Source: Candidatus Helicobacter avicola
Lineage (GTDB): Bacteria > Campylobacterota > Campylobacteria > Campylobacterales > Helicobacteraceae
NCBI GenBank assembly: GCA_019112865.1
Contig: DXIN01000019.1
Span: forward strand, 1 to 61,915
Direction: 5' to 3'
Length of the DNA: 61,915 nucleotides
Positions 49,788 to 60,529 of the stretch are shown one piece after another. Below the pieces are notes generated by a model. That model was not told where the DNA came from. It was given only the letters and a program-made list of their open reading frames with translations, and did no database searches. How positions within the stretch are numbered: position 1 is the stretch's first letter; each line of letters starts with the position of its first letter. Made by a program: the position numbers and the translations under genes.

Positions 49788-50714
49788 ATGCCTTTTGTGC
49801 GTGAGGAATACACCATAGAGCAGCCGCTTAGAGCATTTGTGTTTTTGGTGCGCACATTGGGGCTTAGCCCAAATGCTGCCCAAAGACTCATTGATAAGGG
49901 TAGAATGACACAAAATGGCGTGAAAGTGGGCAAGGCAGAGGAGTTGCAGGGCAAGGTAGAAATCGCGCACTTTGTGCCGCAGGATTTGGGATTAAAACCG
50001 CTTTTTGTGCATAAGGATTTTTGCGTATATGACAAGCCACATCATCTTTTAACCCACCCAAAGGGCTTGTTTGCACATTTTAGCCTTAATGACGCGCTAA
50101 AAAGCACTTTTGGAGTGCAGGCAAATCCAGTCCATAGGCTAGATTCACTAACAAGCGGACTTGTGGTGTGTGCGCGCCACAGGCATAGTGAGCAAGCACT
50201 AAAAAGTCTTTTTTTGCACCAAAAGGTGCAAAAGACTTATACGGCGGTTGTGCGGGGGATTATGGAGGAAGAAGAGCGTGTTATTTGCGCACCGATTTTG
50301 GCACAAAACAATGGTAGAGACTTGAGCATACGGAGCGCAATCTCGCCTTTAGGTAAGGTTGCAAAGACACACATTAGGGTGCTAGATCGTGATTTTGCGC
50401 GCAAACTTACACTGATAGAGGCACGACCGCTCACGGGGCGCACACACCAAATCCGCGTGCATTTAGATTCTATCAAGCACCCTATTGTGGGAGATTGTCT
50501 CTATGGTGTGAGCGATGAAATCTCACGATTTTTTTTAGAATCTCACGCACAGCAGGAGGATTTCGTGCGACTTTTGGGTGTGCCACATCTGATGCTCAAT
50601 GCCTCAAGACTCGTCTTTAGCTACGATGGTAAGGAGTTTTGTGTGGATTCTGTGCTGCGAGAGCATTTGCTTACATTTTTTTATAATGCACCAAGTGAGA
50701 GCGTATGCCACTAA
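49788..50714 (+). CDS. RluA-family pseudouridine synthase
   Basis: A 308-residue rRNA/tRNA pseudouridine synthase. Residues 10-75 are an S4-like RNA-binding domain (RTLGLSPNAAQRLIDKGRM). HRLDSLTSGLVVCAR carries the catalytic Asp of the HRLDxxTSG motif, followed by YTAVVRG and PLTGRTHQIRVHL. Target uridines are not predictable. It starts four bases after recJ and overlaps the ATPase gene. Confidence 0.92.
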   Translation: MPFVREEYTIEQPLRAFVFLVRTLGLSPNAAQRLIDKGRMTQNGVKVGKAEELQGKVEIAHFVPQDLGLKPLFVHKDFCVYDKPHHLLTHPKGLFAHFSLNDALKSTFGVQANPVHRLDSLTSGLVVCARHRHSEQALKSLFLHQKVQKTYTAVVRGIMEEEERVICAPILAQNNGRDLSIRSAISPLGKVAKTHIRVLDRDFARKLTLIEARPLTGRTHQIRVHLDSIKHPIVGDCLYGVSDEISRFFLESHAQQEDFVRLLGVPHLMLNASRLVFSYDGKEFCVDSVLREHLLTFFYNAPSESVCH

Positions 50715-51730
50715 ATGCTTTATCGTTCCATACTCTAGAGCGCAAGATTCTCCCGCGTCGGTATGGTATCACTCCGGGCAAAAGCTTTTTGTATGGTCCG
50801 CCGCGTTCGGGCAAAACCTCTCTAGCCTTGCAGTTTGCGCTTGGATTCAAAAAGCCTATTTATATTGATTTAGCTCGGATACAGAGTGAGGAGGTGCAGG
50901 GCTATCTGCTCAAGATGCACTTAGAGAAAAATGTCGATGTGCTTGTGCTAGATAATTACCACAGCTCTATTGCGCTACCAAATATCCCAAATATCGTGCT
51001 TATAGGGGATAGGCAGCACTGCCCACCGGATTTTAGGAGCAAGCGCATTTTGCCGCTGTGCTTTGAGGAGTTTGTGAGCTTTGATACCAAAAATCTTTCG
51101 CTCAAAGCACTTTTTAACGCATTTCTTAAAAATGGCAATCTCCCAGAGATTCAGGAGTTTGGGGCGTATAAGCGGCTTGAGCGGCTCTATGAGGTCGTGT
51201 GTGTAGCCTTTGGTGGGGATAGAGAGATGTTTTTGGCACTCTTGGCGTTTCAATCCCAAAATGCCACGCCACATAGAATCTACACCCAGCTAAAGCACAC
51301 AATGAAGCTCTCAAAAGATAGAATCTACACTAAGCTCACACATTGGCAGGAGAATGGCGTGCTGTTTTTTCTCCCACACTGCCGCAAGCCTAATGCCAAA
51401 AAACTCTATTTCGCGGACTTTAGCCTCTCGCATTTGATTGATCACAGCCTTGCTGCACAGCTAGAAAATATGCTTTTTTTAGAGCTGCTAAAGCTTAGTG
51501 ATCGGAGCGGAGAATCTATCTCCTATGGCGATAGCGGGGAGCTGCTGTATCAAAATCGCGCGTTTGTGAGTATCCCGTTTGCCACGCAAGAGCTCATCAC
51601 GCATAAGATTCACAAGATCCAAAGCCAAGAGATTTCTATCATTACCCTAAGTTTTGAGGGAGAGGGTAGAGTAGGGCAAAAGCACTGGCGCGCGATGGAT
51701 TTTATTGATTTTGCGCTTGGGGAGGAGTGA
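50705..51730 (+). CDS. ATPase of the AAA/DUF4143-like type
   Basis: A 341-residue protein with Walker A GPPRSGKTSLALQ (near residue 30) and a Walker B-like VDVLVLDNYH. The C-terminal part has a winged-helix-like segment (IYTQLKHTMKLSKDRIYTKLTHW) and the FADFSLSHLI region seen in archaeal-type and DUF4143 ATPases. It overlaps the preceding synthase by ten bases. Function unknown; these ATPases are often linked to toxins or membrane proteins but nothing here decides it. Confidence 0.7.
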   Translation: MPLNALSFHTLERKILPRRYGITPGKSFLYGPPRSGKTSLALQFALGFKKPIYIDLARIQSEEVQGYLLKMHLEKNVDVLVLDNYHSSIALPNIPNIVLIGDRQHCPPDFRSKRILPLCFEEFVSFDTKNLSLKALFNAFLKNGNLPEIQEFGAYKRLERLYEVVCVAFGGDREMFLALLAFQSQNATPHRIYTQLKHTMKLSKDRIYTKLTHWQENGVLFFLPHCRKPNAKKLYFADFSLSHLIDHSLAAQLENMLFLELLKLSDRSGESISYGDSGELLYQNRAFVSIPFATQELITHKIHKIQSQEISIITLSFEGEGRVGQKHWRAMDFIDFALGEE

Positions 51731-51731
51731 G

Positions 51732-54142
51732 CTATCGGTATTTACCCTTGACACCAGCGAGGATTACTTTTACTTGCGGGTCAGAAAATGCCTGTGTTTG
51801 CATATTGCCTCGTGCATCACTTCCTTCATTCCAAGTCAGAAGTGGCAAATCCTCGCCATCTTTGAGGAATTTTTGTGCCTTGATAAACTCATAGAGATAA
51901 TAAGGGAAACTAATGGCATTTATGTGATCACTCTCAATAATGTGTTGGATATGCTCACGGATTTGTAGGGCTTTAGAATCCAAATCTGTCTTAGAATAAT
52001 ATGACACATAATAACTTGTGAAGAATCCTGCTTGCTTGAAAATGCCTAGTTGTTCGTAATTAGGACTTTCAATGATGAAGTTTGCTGGTGGATAGCCATA
52101 AGTTTTGGCGAGGTTTTGGAGTGTGTGCAGGGCATTGGTAGCATTGGTAGAATCTAGGTTTTTAAAATCAAGCCAGATTCTGCTCTGTATCCCTAAGTGA
52201 GAATCTCTGACACGGAGAATCTCTAGCATAGATTCTAGTGTGAGATGTATGCTATCCTTTGCCCCATCATGCCCAACATCAAAATACCAGCCCCTCTCAT
52301 CGCGCAAAAAATGCACATCAATTTCAAAATTTGCAAAGGTGGATAAAAAATCCTTAAGCTTTTGTGTATCATCAGTCCTATGGAGCCAGATTTTATCGGG
52401 TGTGTCGAATGGATAGGGAGTGCGCAATTCTTTGTCATAATCATAAGAACCATTTACAAGTCTTGTCCTTTGGGTGTTGAAATTTTTGTCAAATAGGCTT
52501 CTTTGTGGATTAGAATCTAATGTGGTAATACCTATAATATCTAAAAATGCGTGGATAAAGTCATCGCTCATAAATGGTAAATGCTGTGCTTTGCGGATTT
52601 TGTCAATCATATCTGGATCTTTTTGCGCAAGTTTTGGGCTTACAAAAATCATAAAGGGGATTTCAAGCATATATTTAGAAATCATACTTAAGCCATGCCC
52701 TGCAAAATCCCTCATCTCATAGACTTCTTCGCCATGATCACTTAGATAAAAGATGATTGCCTCATCATCAGCAAAGTATTCAATGATTTTTGAGACGATA
52801 AAATCGTTATATGCGATTGCGTTGAGGTATTGGGCGCGGATAGTGGATTGCTTGGATTCAAGTGGCGTGGAATCTTGCCTAGTGTTTTGGTGGGTGTGGG
52901 CAAGTGTTTGATGAGTAAAAATCTCAAAATTCTTTGGGTAGCGGTTATTGTAAGCAGAGTGTGTGCCCATAAGATGTAGGATATAAAAACTGGGATCTTG
53001 TGGTGATAGTGCCGCAAGAAGTGGGAAAATCTGCTCATCAAGAGTAAAGCCTGTGTAAGAATCTGTGATAGAGGTGTATTTCAAGACATCTGATCGCTGG
53101 GCGATGACCTGCGGGGCATTGCCATAGATAGAAATTGCCTCTTGATTGCTTACCCAATAAGTCTTGTATCCTGCCATTTTCATTATATCAAGAAGATTTG
53201 GTTGATAAAACCAAGGTGTTTGGGAGTTTTCATAATGGCTAAATGTGAGTAGTCTTGCCAACACACTATCGGTATAGGCATATGGTGCTATGACATCTGT
53301 GAAAACAAAGAGGTTTGTGTCTTGAGCAAGTGCCTCTAAGTGTGGTGTCGTTGGTAGTGGATACCCATAGAGACTCATATAATTTCTTTGGGTAGATTCG
53401 CCGATGATGAGGATAATCTTAGGAATCTCTTTATGCCCAGAGATTATATATTCCCCCCCCCCCTAATTGCCATCATTGTATTTTGTGTCTTTGCAAGAAT
53501 TGCGTTGAGTTCTTTGTATTGAGCGATCATATGAGATTGTCCAAGGATCGCGTTATAAAACACATCAAAGGTGCGCAAAAATTCGTTTTTGTTGGTAATA
53601 ACACTTAGTGAGTAATTGCTCGCACGATACACATACACACAGAGCGTCAATGCACTGCATAAGGCTAAGCCTATGGCAAATTTTGCATTAAGATAGAGAG
53701 ATTTTTTAACAACCACAAAGGCAATGCTACCAATGATAAAAACAAGAAGTGCTAGAAAAGTTTTGGTATCAAAATAAAACTGCATAAATTCTTTTGATTC
53801 GTTGATGTTGGTGCCAAGGATAATGCCTACTATGGCAGTATTGAGTAGGCTATTAAAGTGTATAAGCAAAAAAATAGACACACAACCTAGACATAAACCC
53901 ACAAAGACTAAGAGATTTTGTAAGCCTACAAGGAGTTTGTAGTGAATCTTGAGTGCTACAAAACAAAGGATATAAAAAAACGAAAAATTCAATGCGACTA
54001 AACCTATGATGGATTTAAATCCTTGGAAAGAGGGCATTTGATAGTGTATAGCGATGAGATAATAAAAAATGCTATTGACAAAGACGATGTAAAAAAACTT
54101 TGTGTTTAATACCAAGCTTTGATTGATTTGACGCATTACCAA
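51732..54142 (-). CDS. Phosphoethanolamine-transferase-like protein with C-terminal phosphodiesterase-like domain, phase OFF
   Basis: With one extra base in the tract, 54142-51732 encodes 803 residues. The N-terminal 200 have five membrane segments. The periplasmic sulfatase-fold domain begins ILIIGESTQRNYMSLYGY, where Glu and Thr are the metal ligand and nucleophile of EptA-like enzymes, with YLSDHGEEVYE further on. The last 200 residues (FDVGHDGAKDS, RIWLDFKN, GNMQTQAF) resemble a glycerophosphodiesterase-like/FAM151 barrel, an unusual addition. The minus-strand run of eleven Gs (53453-53463) stops the frame at 53444 after 232 residues, so the gene is OFF; twelve or nine would restore it. 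It probably modifies lipid A, core or another glycan. Confidence 0.84.
53453..53463 (-). repeat. Poly-G tract T14 (11 G on minus strand), gene OFF
   Basis: Eleven Cs on the plus strand. As read, the membrane part ends ...R-G-G-G-N-I-stop and the catalytic domain is out of frame. Twelve Gs join both parts into 803 codons. Confidence 0.9.
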
Positions 54143-54217
54143 CTCCTAGATTGTGAAAAATGTTTGTAAATTCTTAGGTTTTATAAGCCACTTCCCAAAG
54201 GGAGAGTGGGAAAAGAT

Positions 54218-55624
54218 TTAGGCGAGTTCTGCCTCAAGCTCTTTCTTGGCGTTTGAGAGCATAAGCTTGATACGATTTTCTTGATTTACCCTTGTTGCAC
54301 TTGGGTCGTAATCAATGGAGACAATGTTGCTTTGGGGGTTTTTTTCTTTGATGATTTTCATCATACCGCGTCCCACGATGTGATTTGGCAAACACCCAAA
54401 TGGCTGTGTGCAGACGACATTATTCACACCCTGCTCGATGAGTTCTAGCATTTCTGCAGTGAGTAGCCAGCCCTCACCCATATTCATCGCTTCACTCACA
54501 TAGCCATCAGCCAAGGTTTTGGTGTGCTTGAAAGGCGATGGTGCGCGGAATACGCCGTGTTTTTGGATCATTTTTATCATATCTTTTTGCTTTTTGCAGA
54601 AATATTCAAACACAAGCTTGTAGATGAGGCGCGTGCTTAGCTTGCCACCATACATTTTGTTTTCCACGATACTATCATTGATGCAATAGAGGCAAAAATC
54701 TAAAAAGCCTGGGATCACAACCTCGCAATTTTCGCTAAGCAAGAAATCCTCAAGGTTATTGTTGCCAAGCGGTGAAAACTTGATATAAATCTCACCCACA
54801 ATCCCTACCTGCACCTTTTTGTCGCGCTTCATCGGAATAGAGGCAAAATCCTTGAGAATCTCTACCATATCGCGTTTTTGAGCCTTATAGCTAGTGAGCC
54901 CAGCATTGCTACCCGGTGTGGTGATACGCTCCACCCATTTGCTGACCATCGCCTCCGTATCGCCCTTATTGAGCTCATAGGCTTTGCATTGGTTAGAAAT
55001 ATGCATAAGCAAATCACCATAAATGATTGCTGATAGGAAGTTTTGGAGCATTGGACGCGTAACGCTAAAGCCCTGCCCTGTCTCTAGCCCACTGAAGTTG
55101 AGCGAAATCACGGGGATCTCCCCAAACCCTGCCTTATTGAGGGCTTTACGCAAAAGATGAATGTAGTTGCTAGCCCTACACCCACCACCAGTCTGTGTGA
55201 TAAGCAATGCGACTTTGCTTAGGTCCCATTTGCCACTTTTGAGCGCGTCAATCATCTGCCCAATCACGAGCAATGCAGGATAGCAGGTATCATTATGCAC
55301 ATTGCGCAATCCTTCATTGACCACGCCTGCACCCTCATTGTGCAAAAGCTCTGCCTTATAGCCATGCAAATGCAAAATATTCACTAAGAAGCGGAAGTGT
55401 ATGGGCAGCATCATAGGCACTAAAATCGTGTGTGTGTCTTTCATCTCCTTTGTAAAAGGCACTTTGATAATCTCACGCTCACCTTTTAGCACCGCGTCAT
55501 TGCTACTAATACCCACATTCCATTTTTTCACATTTGGTAGATTAGAATCCCCCATACTCGGGCTTTTGAAATTCACAAACTCACCGCTAAATTCGCTTTT
55601 GGGCATAGAAATTTTTTGTGTCAT
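54218..55624 (-). CDS. 2-hydroxyacyl-CoA dehydratase-related protein (activase partner)
   Basis: A 468-residue protein related to the C-terminal part of large BcrAD/BadFG-type CoA activases and to HgdB-like dehydratase subunits. Cysteines in NDTCYPALL, GGGCRASNY and CTQPFGCLPNH could hold an iron-sulfur cluster; the last motif is typical of the family. In other bacteria this part is fused to the activase; here it is a separate gene 14 bases after it, with GGAGA upstream. The reaction is unknown; radical-type dehydration or reduction of an acyl-CoA is what the family suggests. Confidence 0.72.
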   Translation of the reverse strand: MTQKISMPKSEFSGEFVNFKSPSMGDSNLPNVKKWNVGISSNDAVLKGEREIIKVPFTKEMKDTHTILVPMMLPIHFRFLVNILHLHGYKAELLHNEGAGVVNEGLRNVHNDTCYPALLVIGQMIDALKSGKWDLSKVALLITQTGGGCRASNYIHLLRKALNKAGFGEIPVISLNFSGLETGQGFSVTRPMLQNFLSAIIYGDLLMHISNQCKAYELNKGDTEAMVSKWVERITTPGSNAGLTSYKAQKRDMVEILKDFASIPMKRDKKVQVGIVGEIYIKFSPLGNNNLEDFLLSENCEVVIPGFLDFCLYCINDSIVENKMYGGKLSTRLIYKLVFEYFCKKQKDMIKMIQKHGVFRAPSPFKHTKTLADGYVSEAMNMGEGWLLTAEMLELIEQGVNNVVCTQPFGCLPNHIVGRGMMKIIKEKNPQSNIVSIDYDPSATRVNQENRIKLMLSNAKKELEAELA

Positions 55625-55638
55625 TTTCTCTCCTTTGT

Positions 55639-58600
55639 TTAGTTAGTAAATGCCATCATTTTGCGCATTTCTCTTTGTGTGTTGTTGTAGAACAAAATGC
55701 TCGTGAGGGCATTGTGTTTCTTGCCAGATAGTTTCTCCTCCATAGCACCAAGCAATGAGCGGATTCGGATTTTGACCGCGCCTAGGTTGCTTATCTCATC
55801 AATTTTGATTTGTGTGTAGAATCTCCCTCTGGATTCTAAAATCGTGCGCACTTCATCGGTCGTGATAGAATCTATCCCACACCCAAAACTCACGAGTTGC
55901 ACAAGCTCAATGTTTGGATTCTCGCACACAAACTCTGCGGCGTTATACAGCCGTGAATGGTAGCTCCATTGATTGAGTATTTGCAAATCTTTTGCCTCCG
56001 CGAGATGCGAGACGCTATCCTCGCTCAACACCACAAGCCCTAGGGAATTAATCAGCTTATCAATCCCATGATTTATCTCTGGGTCTATGTGGTAAGGGCG
56101 CCCACTTAGCACGATGGCTTTGAGATTATTTTTCTTGATATGCTCTAGCACTTTTTCGCCCTCGCGCTGGATATCATCTAGCCACTGCTCCCTAAAGGCA
56201 TAGGCTCTCTCAAGTGCTTTGGCATAGTCTTTTTTAGATACTTTGAGCTCTTTGGTGAAAAAATCTAGCGATTTTTTATAAAACTCATCTTTTTTATGCA
56301 AACCCACATACGGATACAAAAACCGCACCTCACGCAATCTATCGACATTGGCATTGAGTAATTCCGGATAATACGCCACCACGGGGCAGTTGTAGTTATT
56401 TGTGCTAGTGTCTTTGTGCTTGTCATCGGACTGGAAGTTATAGCTCATACAAGGGTAGAAAATCATCTCCACGCCCTTGTCCATAAGATTCTCGATATGC
56501 CCGTGCTGGAGTTTTGCGGGGTAGCACACCGTATCACTAGGGATAGAATACTGCCCCTTGGCAAATGTTTTGCGCGTTGTCATATCCGAGACTACTACTT
56601 CATAGCCTAGCTCACTTAGGAGCGTGTGCCAAAAGGGTAGATTCTCATACATATTTAGCCCCAAAGGGATTCCGATCTTGCCCTTAGAGGAGAATTTCAC
56701 GACACTACCCTCTTTATCAAAGTCTTTATACGCAAATAAATCTTGGAGTTTTTGGAGCTTATAGTCATACATATTGGGCAAATGCACGATTTTTTTAAAC
56801 CCCAGGGGCTTATCACAGCGATTGCCAGAGATAAATTTTTTAGACCCATAGGTGTCGCTAAATCTATTGATTGTGAGATTGCAGTTATTACCACAGATTT
56901 TGCAAACGGTGGCTTTTGCGATGTGGTTGAAGTTTTGCAGTGCCTCTTTGGTGATGATTGCCGAGCTTTGCAGATTGAGCCCTTTAGCATAGAGTGCCGC
57001 ACCAAATGCCCCCATAAGCCCACTGATTTTAGGACGGATTACATTGCGTCCGATTTCTTTCTCAAAGCTTCTAAGCACTGCGTTATTGAGGAATGTCCCA
57101 CCCTGCACCACGATTTGTTTGCCTAAATCATCAGCATCACGCGCGCGGATAACCTTGTAGATAGCATTTTTAACCACGCTCATAGAAAGCCCCGCAGAAA
57201 TATCCTCGATACTCGCACCCTCTTTTTGCGCCTCTTTAACCGAGCTATTCATAAACACCGTGCAGCGACTACCAAGCTCCACAGGGTGCTTAGAATCTAA
57301 TCCAAATTGCGAGAATGTCTGCACATCATAGCCCATAGACCTAGCAAAAGTCTCGATAAAGCTCCCACACCCGCTTGAGCATGCTTCATTGAGCATAATA
57401 GAATCTATGGTTTTGTTTTTGATATAAAAACACTTCATATCCTGCCCACCAATATCGATGATAAAATCCACTTGTGGGTTGAAATGCTGTGCGGCTTTGA
57501 GGTGTGCGATAGTCTCTACAAGTCCAGCATCGAGGTTAAATCCAGCCTTGATGAGCTCCTCGCCATAGCCCGTTACTGCGCTGCCTTTGATGTGAATCTT
57601 ATCACCAAAATTCTCATAAATGTATTGGAGCTGCTCATGTATTACGCTTGCGGGATTGCCTTGGTTGGAGTTGTAGAATTGATAGAGGATTCTATTAAAC
57701 TCATCAATAATCACGAGCTTTGTCGTTGTCGAGCCACAATCCACACCAATAAATGCATCAATTTTGCGGAATCCATTGCGTTCAAAGGCTTCGTTTATAT
57801 CAATCTCATCGACTTTGGCATCATCATGGCGCGCGAGAAACTCTTGGTATTCTTCATCATTAGCAAAAAGTGGCTCGAGGTATTTGTTGCTTGAAGCGAC
57901 ATGTGTGGATTCTTCGAGTTTAGCAAGCAGCGAGTCGCAAGTGAAACTTCGGGAATTAAGCCTCGCACACAATGCCACGCCAATAGCCACCGAGTATTGC
58001 GCATATTCTGGGAATATCGCGTGTTCATCATCAAGCTTCAAGCTCTCTTGAAACCGCTTTTGCAAGCCTTTGTAAAAAAACAGCGGTCCGCCCAAAAACA
58101 TCACCTTGCCCTTTATCTTACGCCCTTGTGCCAAACCGCTGATAGTCTGATCTACGACAGCTTGGAAAATACTTGCGGTGATGTCCTCTTTATTCACACC
58201 TTGGTTGAGTAGAGGCTGCACATCGGTTTTGGCAAACACCCCACAGCGACTTGCCACAGGATAAATTTTGTTGTGCTTTAGTGAAATCTCATCAAAAGTC
58301 TTGGCGTCAATGGCAAGAAGTGTTACCATCTGATCGATAAATGCTCCCGTGCCACCAGCACACGAGCCATTCATACGCTCTTCCGTCCCACCGCTTAAAA
58401 ATAAAATTTTCGCATCTTCCCCACCAAGCTCAATCACCACATCAGTATCGGGTTCTAAAAATTTGATAGCTTCAGCCGTGGCAAACACTTCTTGGGCAAA
58501 ATCTATCCCCACTGCCTTGCAGATTCCAAACCCAGCCGATCCAGAAATAGAGACCTTAAACTCCCTATCGCCGATAATCTCTTTTAAGCTCTTAACAATC

Positions 58601-58725
58601 TCTATACTCTTTTCACGCACCTTTGAATAGTGCCGCTCATAATGGCGATAGATAATCTCATCATTTTCCATTAACGCAATTTTGGCAGTCGTGCTACCGA
58701 TGTCTATACCTAGTGTCAAACTCAT
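55639..58725 (-). CDS. Acyl-CoA dehydratase activase, BcrAD/BadFG/HgdC type, duplicated
   Basis: A 1028-residue protein with two ASKHA-fold ATPase domains. The first (1-260) has LGIDIGSTTAKIAL and GSCAGGTGAFID; the second (325-590) has IGVDCGSTTTKLVI, DIGGQDMKCF and EACSSGCGSFIE. The cysteines at these positions bridge a [4Fe-4S] cluster in known activases. Residues 640-1000 are a DUF2229-type domain with GNRCDKPLG and PCMSYNFQSD. It would energise electrons by ATP hydrolysis and pass them to the partner encoded next. Behind a promoter at 58806. Confidence 0.82.
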   Translation of the reverse strand: MSLTLGIDIGSTTAKIALMENDEIIYRHYERHYSKVREKSIEIVKSLKEIIGDREFKVSISGSAGFGICKAVGIDFAQEVFATAEAIKFLEPDTDVVIELGGEDAKILFLSGGTEERMNGSCAGGTGAFIDQMVTLLAIDAKTFDEISLKHNKIYPVASRCGVFAKTDVQPLLNQGVNKEDITASIFQAVVDQTISGLAQGRKIKGKVMFLGGPLFFYKGLQKRFQESLKLDDEHAIFPEYAQYSVAIGVALCARLNSRSFTCDSLLAKLEESTHVASSNKYLEPLFANDEEYQEFLARHDDAKVDEIDINEAFERNGFRKIDAFIGVDCGSTTTKLVIIDEFNRILYQFYNSNQGNPASVIHEQLQYIYENFGDKIHIKGSAVTGYGEELIKAGFNLDAGLVETIAHLKAAQHFNPQVDFIIDIGGQDMKCFYIKNKTIDSIMLNEACSSGCGSFIETFARSMGYDVQTFSQFGLDSKHPVELGSRCTVFMNSSVKEAQKEGASIEDISAGLSMSVVKNAIYKVIRARDADDLGKQIVVQGGTFLNNAVLRSFEKEIGRNVIRPKISGLMGAFGAALYAKGLNLQSSAIITKEALQNFNHIAKATVCKICGNNCNLTINRFSDTYGSKKFISGNRCDKPLGFKKIVHLPNMYDYKLQKLQDLFAYKDFDKEGSVVKFSSKGKIGIPLGLNMYENLPFWHTLLSELGYEVVVSDMTTRKTFAKGQYSIPSDTVCYPAKLQHGHIENLMDKGVEMIFYPCMSYNFQSDDKHKDTSTNNYNCPVVAYYPELLNANVDRLREVRFLYPYVGLHKKDEFYKKSLDFFTKELKVSKKDYAKALERAYAFREQWLDDIQREGEKVLEHIKKNNLKAIVLSGRPYHIDPEINHGIDKLINSLGLVVLSEDSVSHLAEAKDLQILNQWSYHSRLYNAAEFVCENPNIELVQLVSFGCGIDSITTDEVRTILESRGRFYTQIKIDEISNLGAVKIRIRSLLGAMEEKLSGKKHNALTSILFYNNTQREMRKMMAFTN

Positions 58726-58805
58726 TAGGAAACCCCCTCACAAAAGTCAATGTAGTCGTTGATTTGGTGCAATATAACGATATAGATTGTGAAAACTAAG
58801 CCTTG

Positions 58806-58811
58806 ATTATA
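58806..58811 (-). promoter_or_regulatory. Extended -10 promoter of activase operon
   Basis: On the minus strand a run of Ts is followed by TTGTATAATCAAG, an epsilonproteobacterial-type -10 box with the typical T-rich upstream stretch in place of a -35 box. The start codon is 80 bases further. Confidence 0.6.
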
Positions 58812-58876
58812 CAAAAAAAAATTAATGACATTATGTGTTTTTGTGAAATTCTAGGCAAGATTGTTTGCGTTTGTTT

Positions 58877-60406
58877 CTAATCACCATAATATCGCTTAAA
58901 CCCATAAAACACCCCAAACATTAGCAAAAGCCCCACGACATATCCCCACAATACAGAATCTAGCCCACCAGCCACGCCAAAACTCACTAGCGCGATTAAA
59001 GCCACCACACTCACATAGGGCAGCTGCGTGATAAAGTGGCTTTGCACCGAGCAGCCAGCCCCTGTGGCAGAGAGGATTGTCGTATCCGAGATAGGTGAGG
59101 CGTGGTCGCCATATACCGCTCCTGATAGCACTGCGGAGATGACAAGCACCAAATCTATGCCATTAGCCTGTGCGAGACTTGAAGCGATGGGTATCATAAT
59201 GGCAAAAGTCGCCCAGCTCGTCCCTGTGCAAAAAGCGATAAATCCAGAAATCCCAAAGCTCACTACCACGATAGTTATATGGGGATTTAGCGCACTAGAT
59301 TCTAAAAATTCCTTACTCAAATCCGCCAAATACACGCCCGTGCTTAAATCCTCTTTGATAATAGGTCCTATCGCCCACGCTAGCACGAGTATGAGGCACG
59401 CAGGCAGCATAGAGGCAATGCCTGTTTTTAGGATAGGCGCGTAGTTGGGTAGGGTGATATGACGCACAGAGAGGGCAAGGCTAAGTAGCAATGCGCCTAG
59501 TCCGCCAAAAAAGAGTGAAAACCCCGTGTCTGTGTGTCCAAGCATTCCTAAGAAGCTAAGCTCTCCGCTCTCTAAATACCCTGTATAAAAGATAAGCCCC
59601 GCCACAAAGCCAAGCAGAGCAAGTATGGGGATTATGAGAAGCCACACGCTAGCCCCCGTGTGTGGTGTGAGGTCTAGGTGCTCACTCACGCCGACATTTT
59701 GGTTTTGACGCATAGCAGGGAGGTTTATCTGCCACAAAATCGTAAAAAACACTGCCAGAAGCGCGAACCACGCATAGTAATTCCCCCAAATACTAGAAAA
59801 AAGCAGCACAAAGCTATCAGTCTCAAAGTTTTTGTTAAACTGCATAATGATATACGCACCCCAGCTAGAAATAGGCATCAAAATGCAAATAGGCGCGGAG
59901 GTAGAATCTATAATATAGGCTAGACGCTCACGCGTGGAGTGATTAGCATCATTGAGCGACTTGCTCACCTGCCCCACGGTGAGGGCATTGAAATAATCAT
60001 CGACAAAGACTACAATCCCAGCGATAAAGGCAAAAAACTCCGAGCCCCTCTGTGTGCGCACGCGTTTGCGCGCCCACTGCACAAACGCCGCGATCCCACC
60101 CGAGTAGCTCATAATCTGTGTGAGAATGCCTAGCATAAACAAAAAGCCAAAGACATAGAGGCTTTGAGCGTTTATCACCACACCACTTGAGGTGGATTCA
60201 TAAAACACCGAGGCTATGCGCTTATAGACATATATCAGGGCATCTAAGGGGTGCTGATAATGGAGCATAATGCTTGCTAGCACTATGCCTAAAAAGAGCG
60301 AAAGCACCACGCGGCGCGTGAAAAACACCAGCGCGATAGTAACCACCGGCACGACAAGACTAAGAGCAGAATGGGCATACATATCGGAATACATATTAGA
60401 ATCCAT
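58877..60406 (-). CDS. nhaC: NhaC-family Na+/H+ antiporter
   Basis: A roughly 509-residue inner-membrane protein with about 12 hydrophobic segments. FVDDYFNALTVGQ, TSAPICILMPISSWGAYI and GAVYGDHASPISDTTILSATGAGC are the conserved NhaC motifs, the last with Asp residues for ion binding. The family exchanges sodium for protons, or organic acids in the malate/lactate branch. I prefer the ATG at 60406; the open frame goes on to a TTG at 60457 without a good ribosome-binding site. The 72-base gap to 60530 contains nothing notable. Confidence 0.87.
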   Translation of the reverse strand: MDSNMYSDMYAHSALSLVVPVVTIALVFFTRRVVLSLFLGIVLASIMLHYQHPLDALIYVYKRIASVFYESTSSGVVINAQSLYVFGFLFMLGILTQIMSYSGGIAAFVQWARKRVRTQRGSEFFAFIAGIVVFVDDYFNALTVGQVSKSLNDANHSTRERLAYIIDSTSAPICILMPISSWGAYIIMQFNKNFETDSFVLLFSSIWGNYYAWFALLAVFFTILWQINLPAMRQNQNVGVSEHLDLTPHTGASVWLLIIPILALLGFVAGLIFYTGYLESGELSFLGMLGHTDTGFSLFFGGLGALLLSLALSVRHITLPNYAPILKTGIASMLPACLILVLAWAIGPIIKEDLSTGVYLADLSKEFLESSALNPHITIVVVSFGISGFIAFCTGTSWATFAIMIPIASSLAQANGIDLVLVISAVLSGAVYGDHASPISDTTILSATGAGCSVQSHFITQLPYVSVVALIALVSFGVAGGLDSVLWGYVVGLLLMFGVFYGFKRYYGD

Positions 60407-60529
60407 GGGGGATTGTAACCTTTGATGTGGAGTAAATTTGGGGGCAATTGTAGTCAAACTGCGCTTAAATTTTGGGCAAACACCTTGTAGAAACTATGGA
60501 TTCTTAATAATTTTATTGATGTGGTTGTG

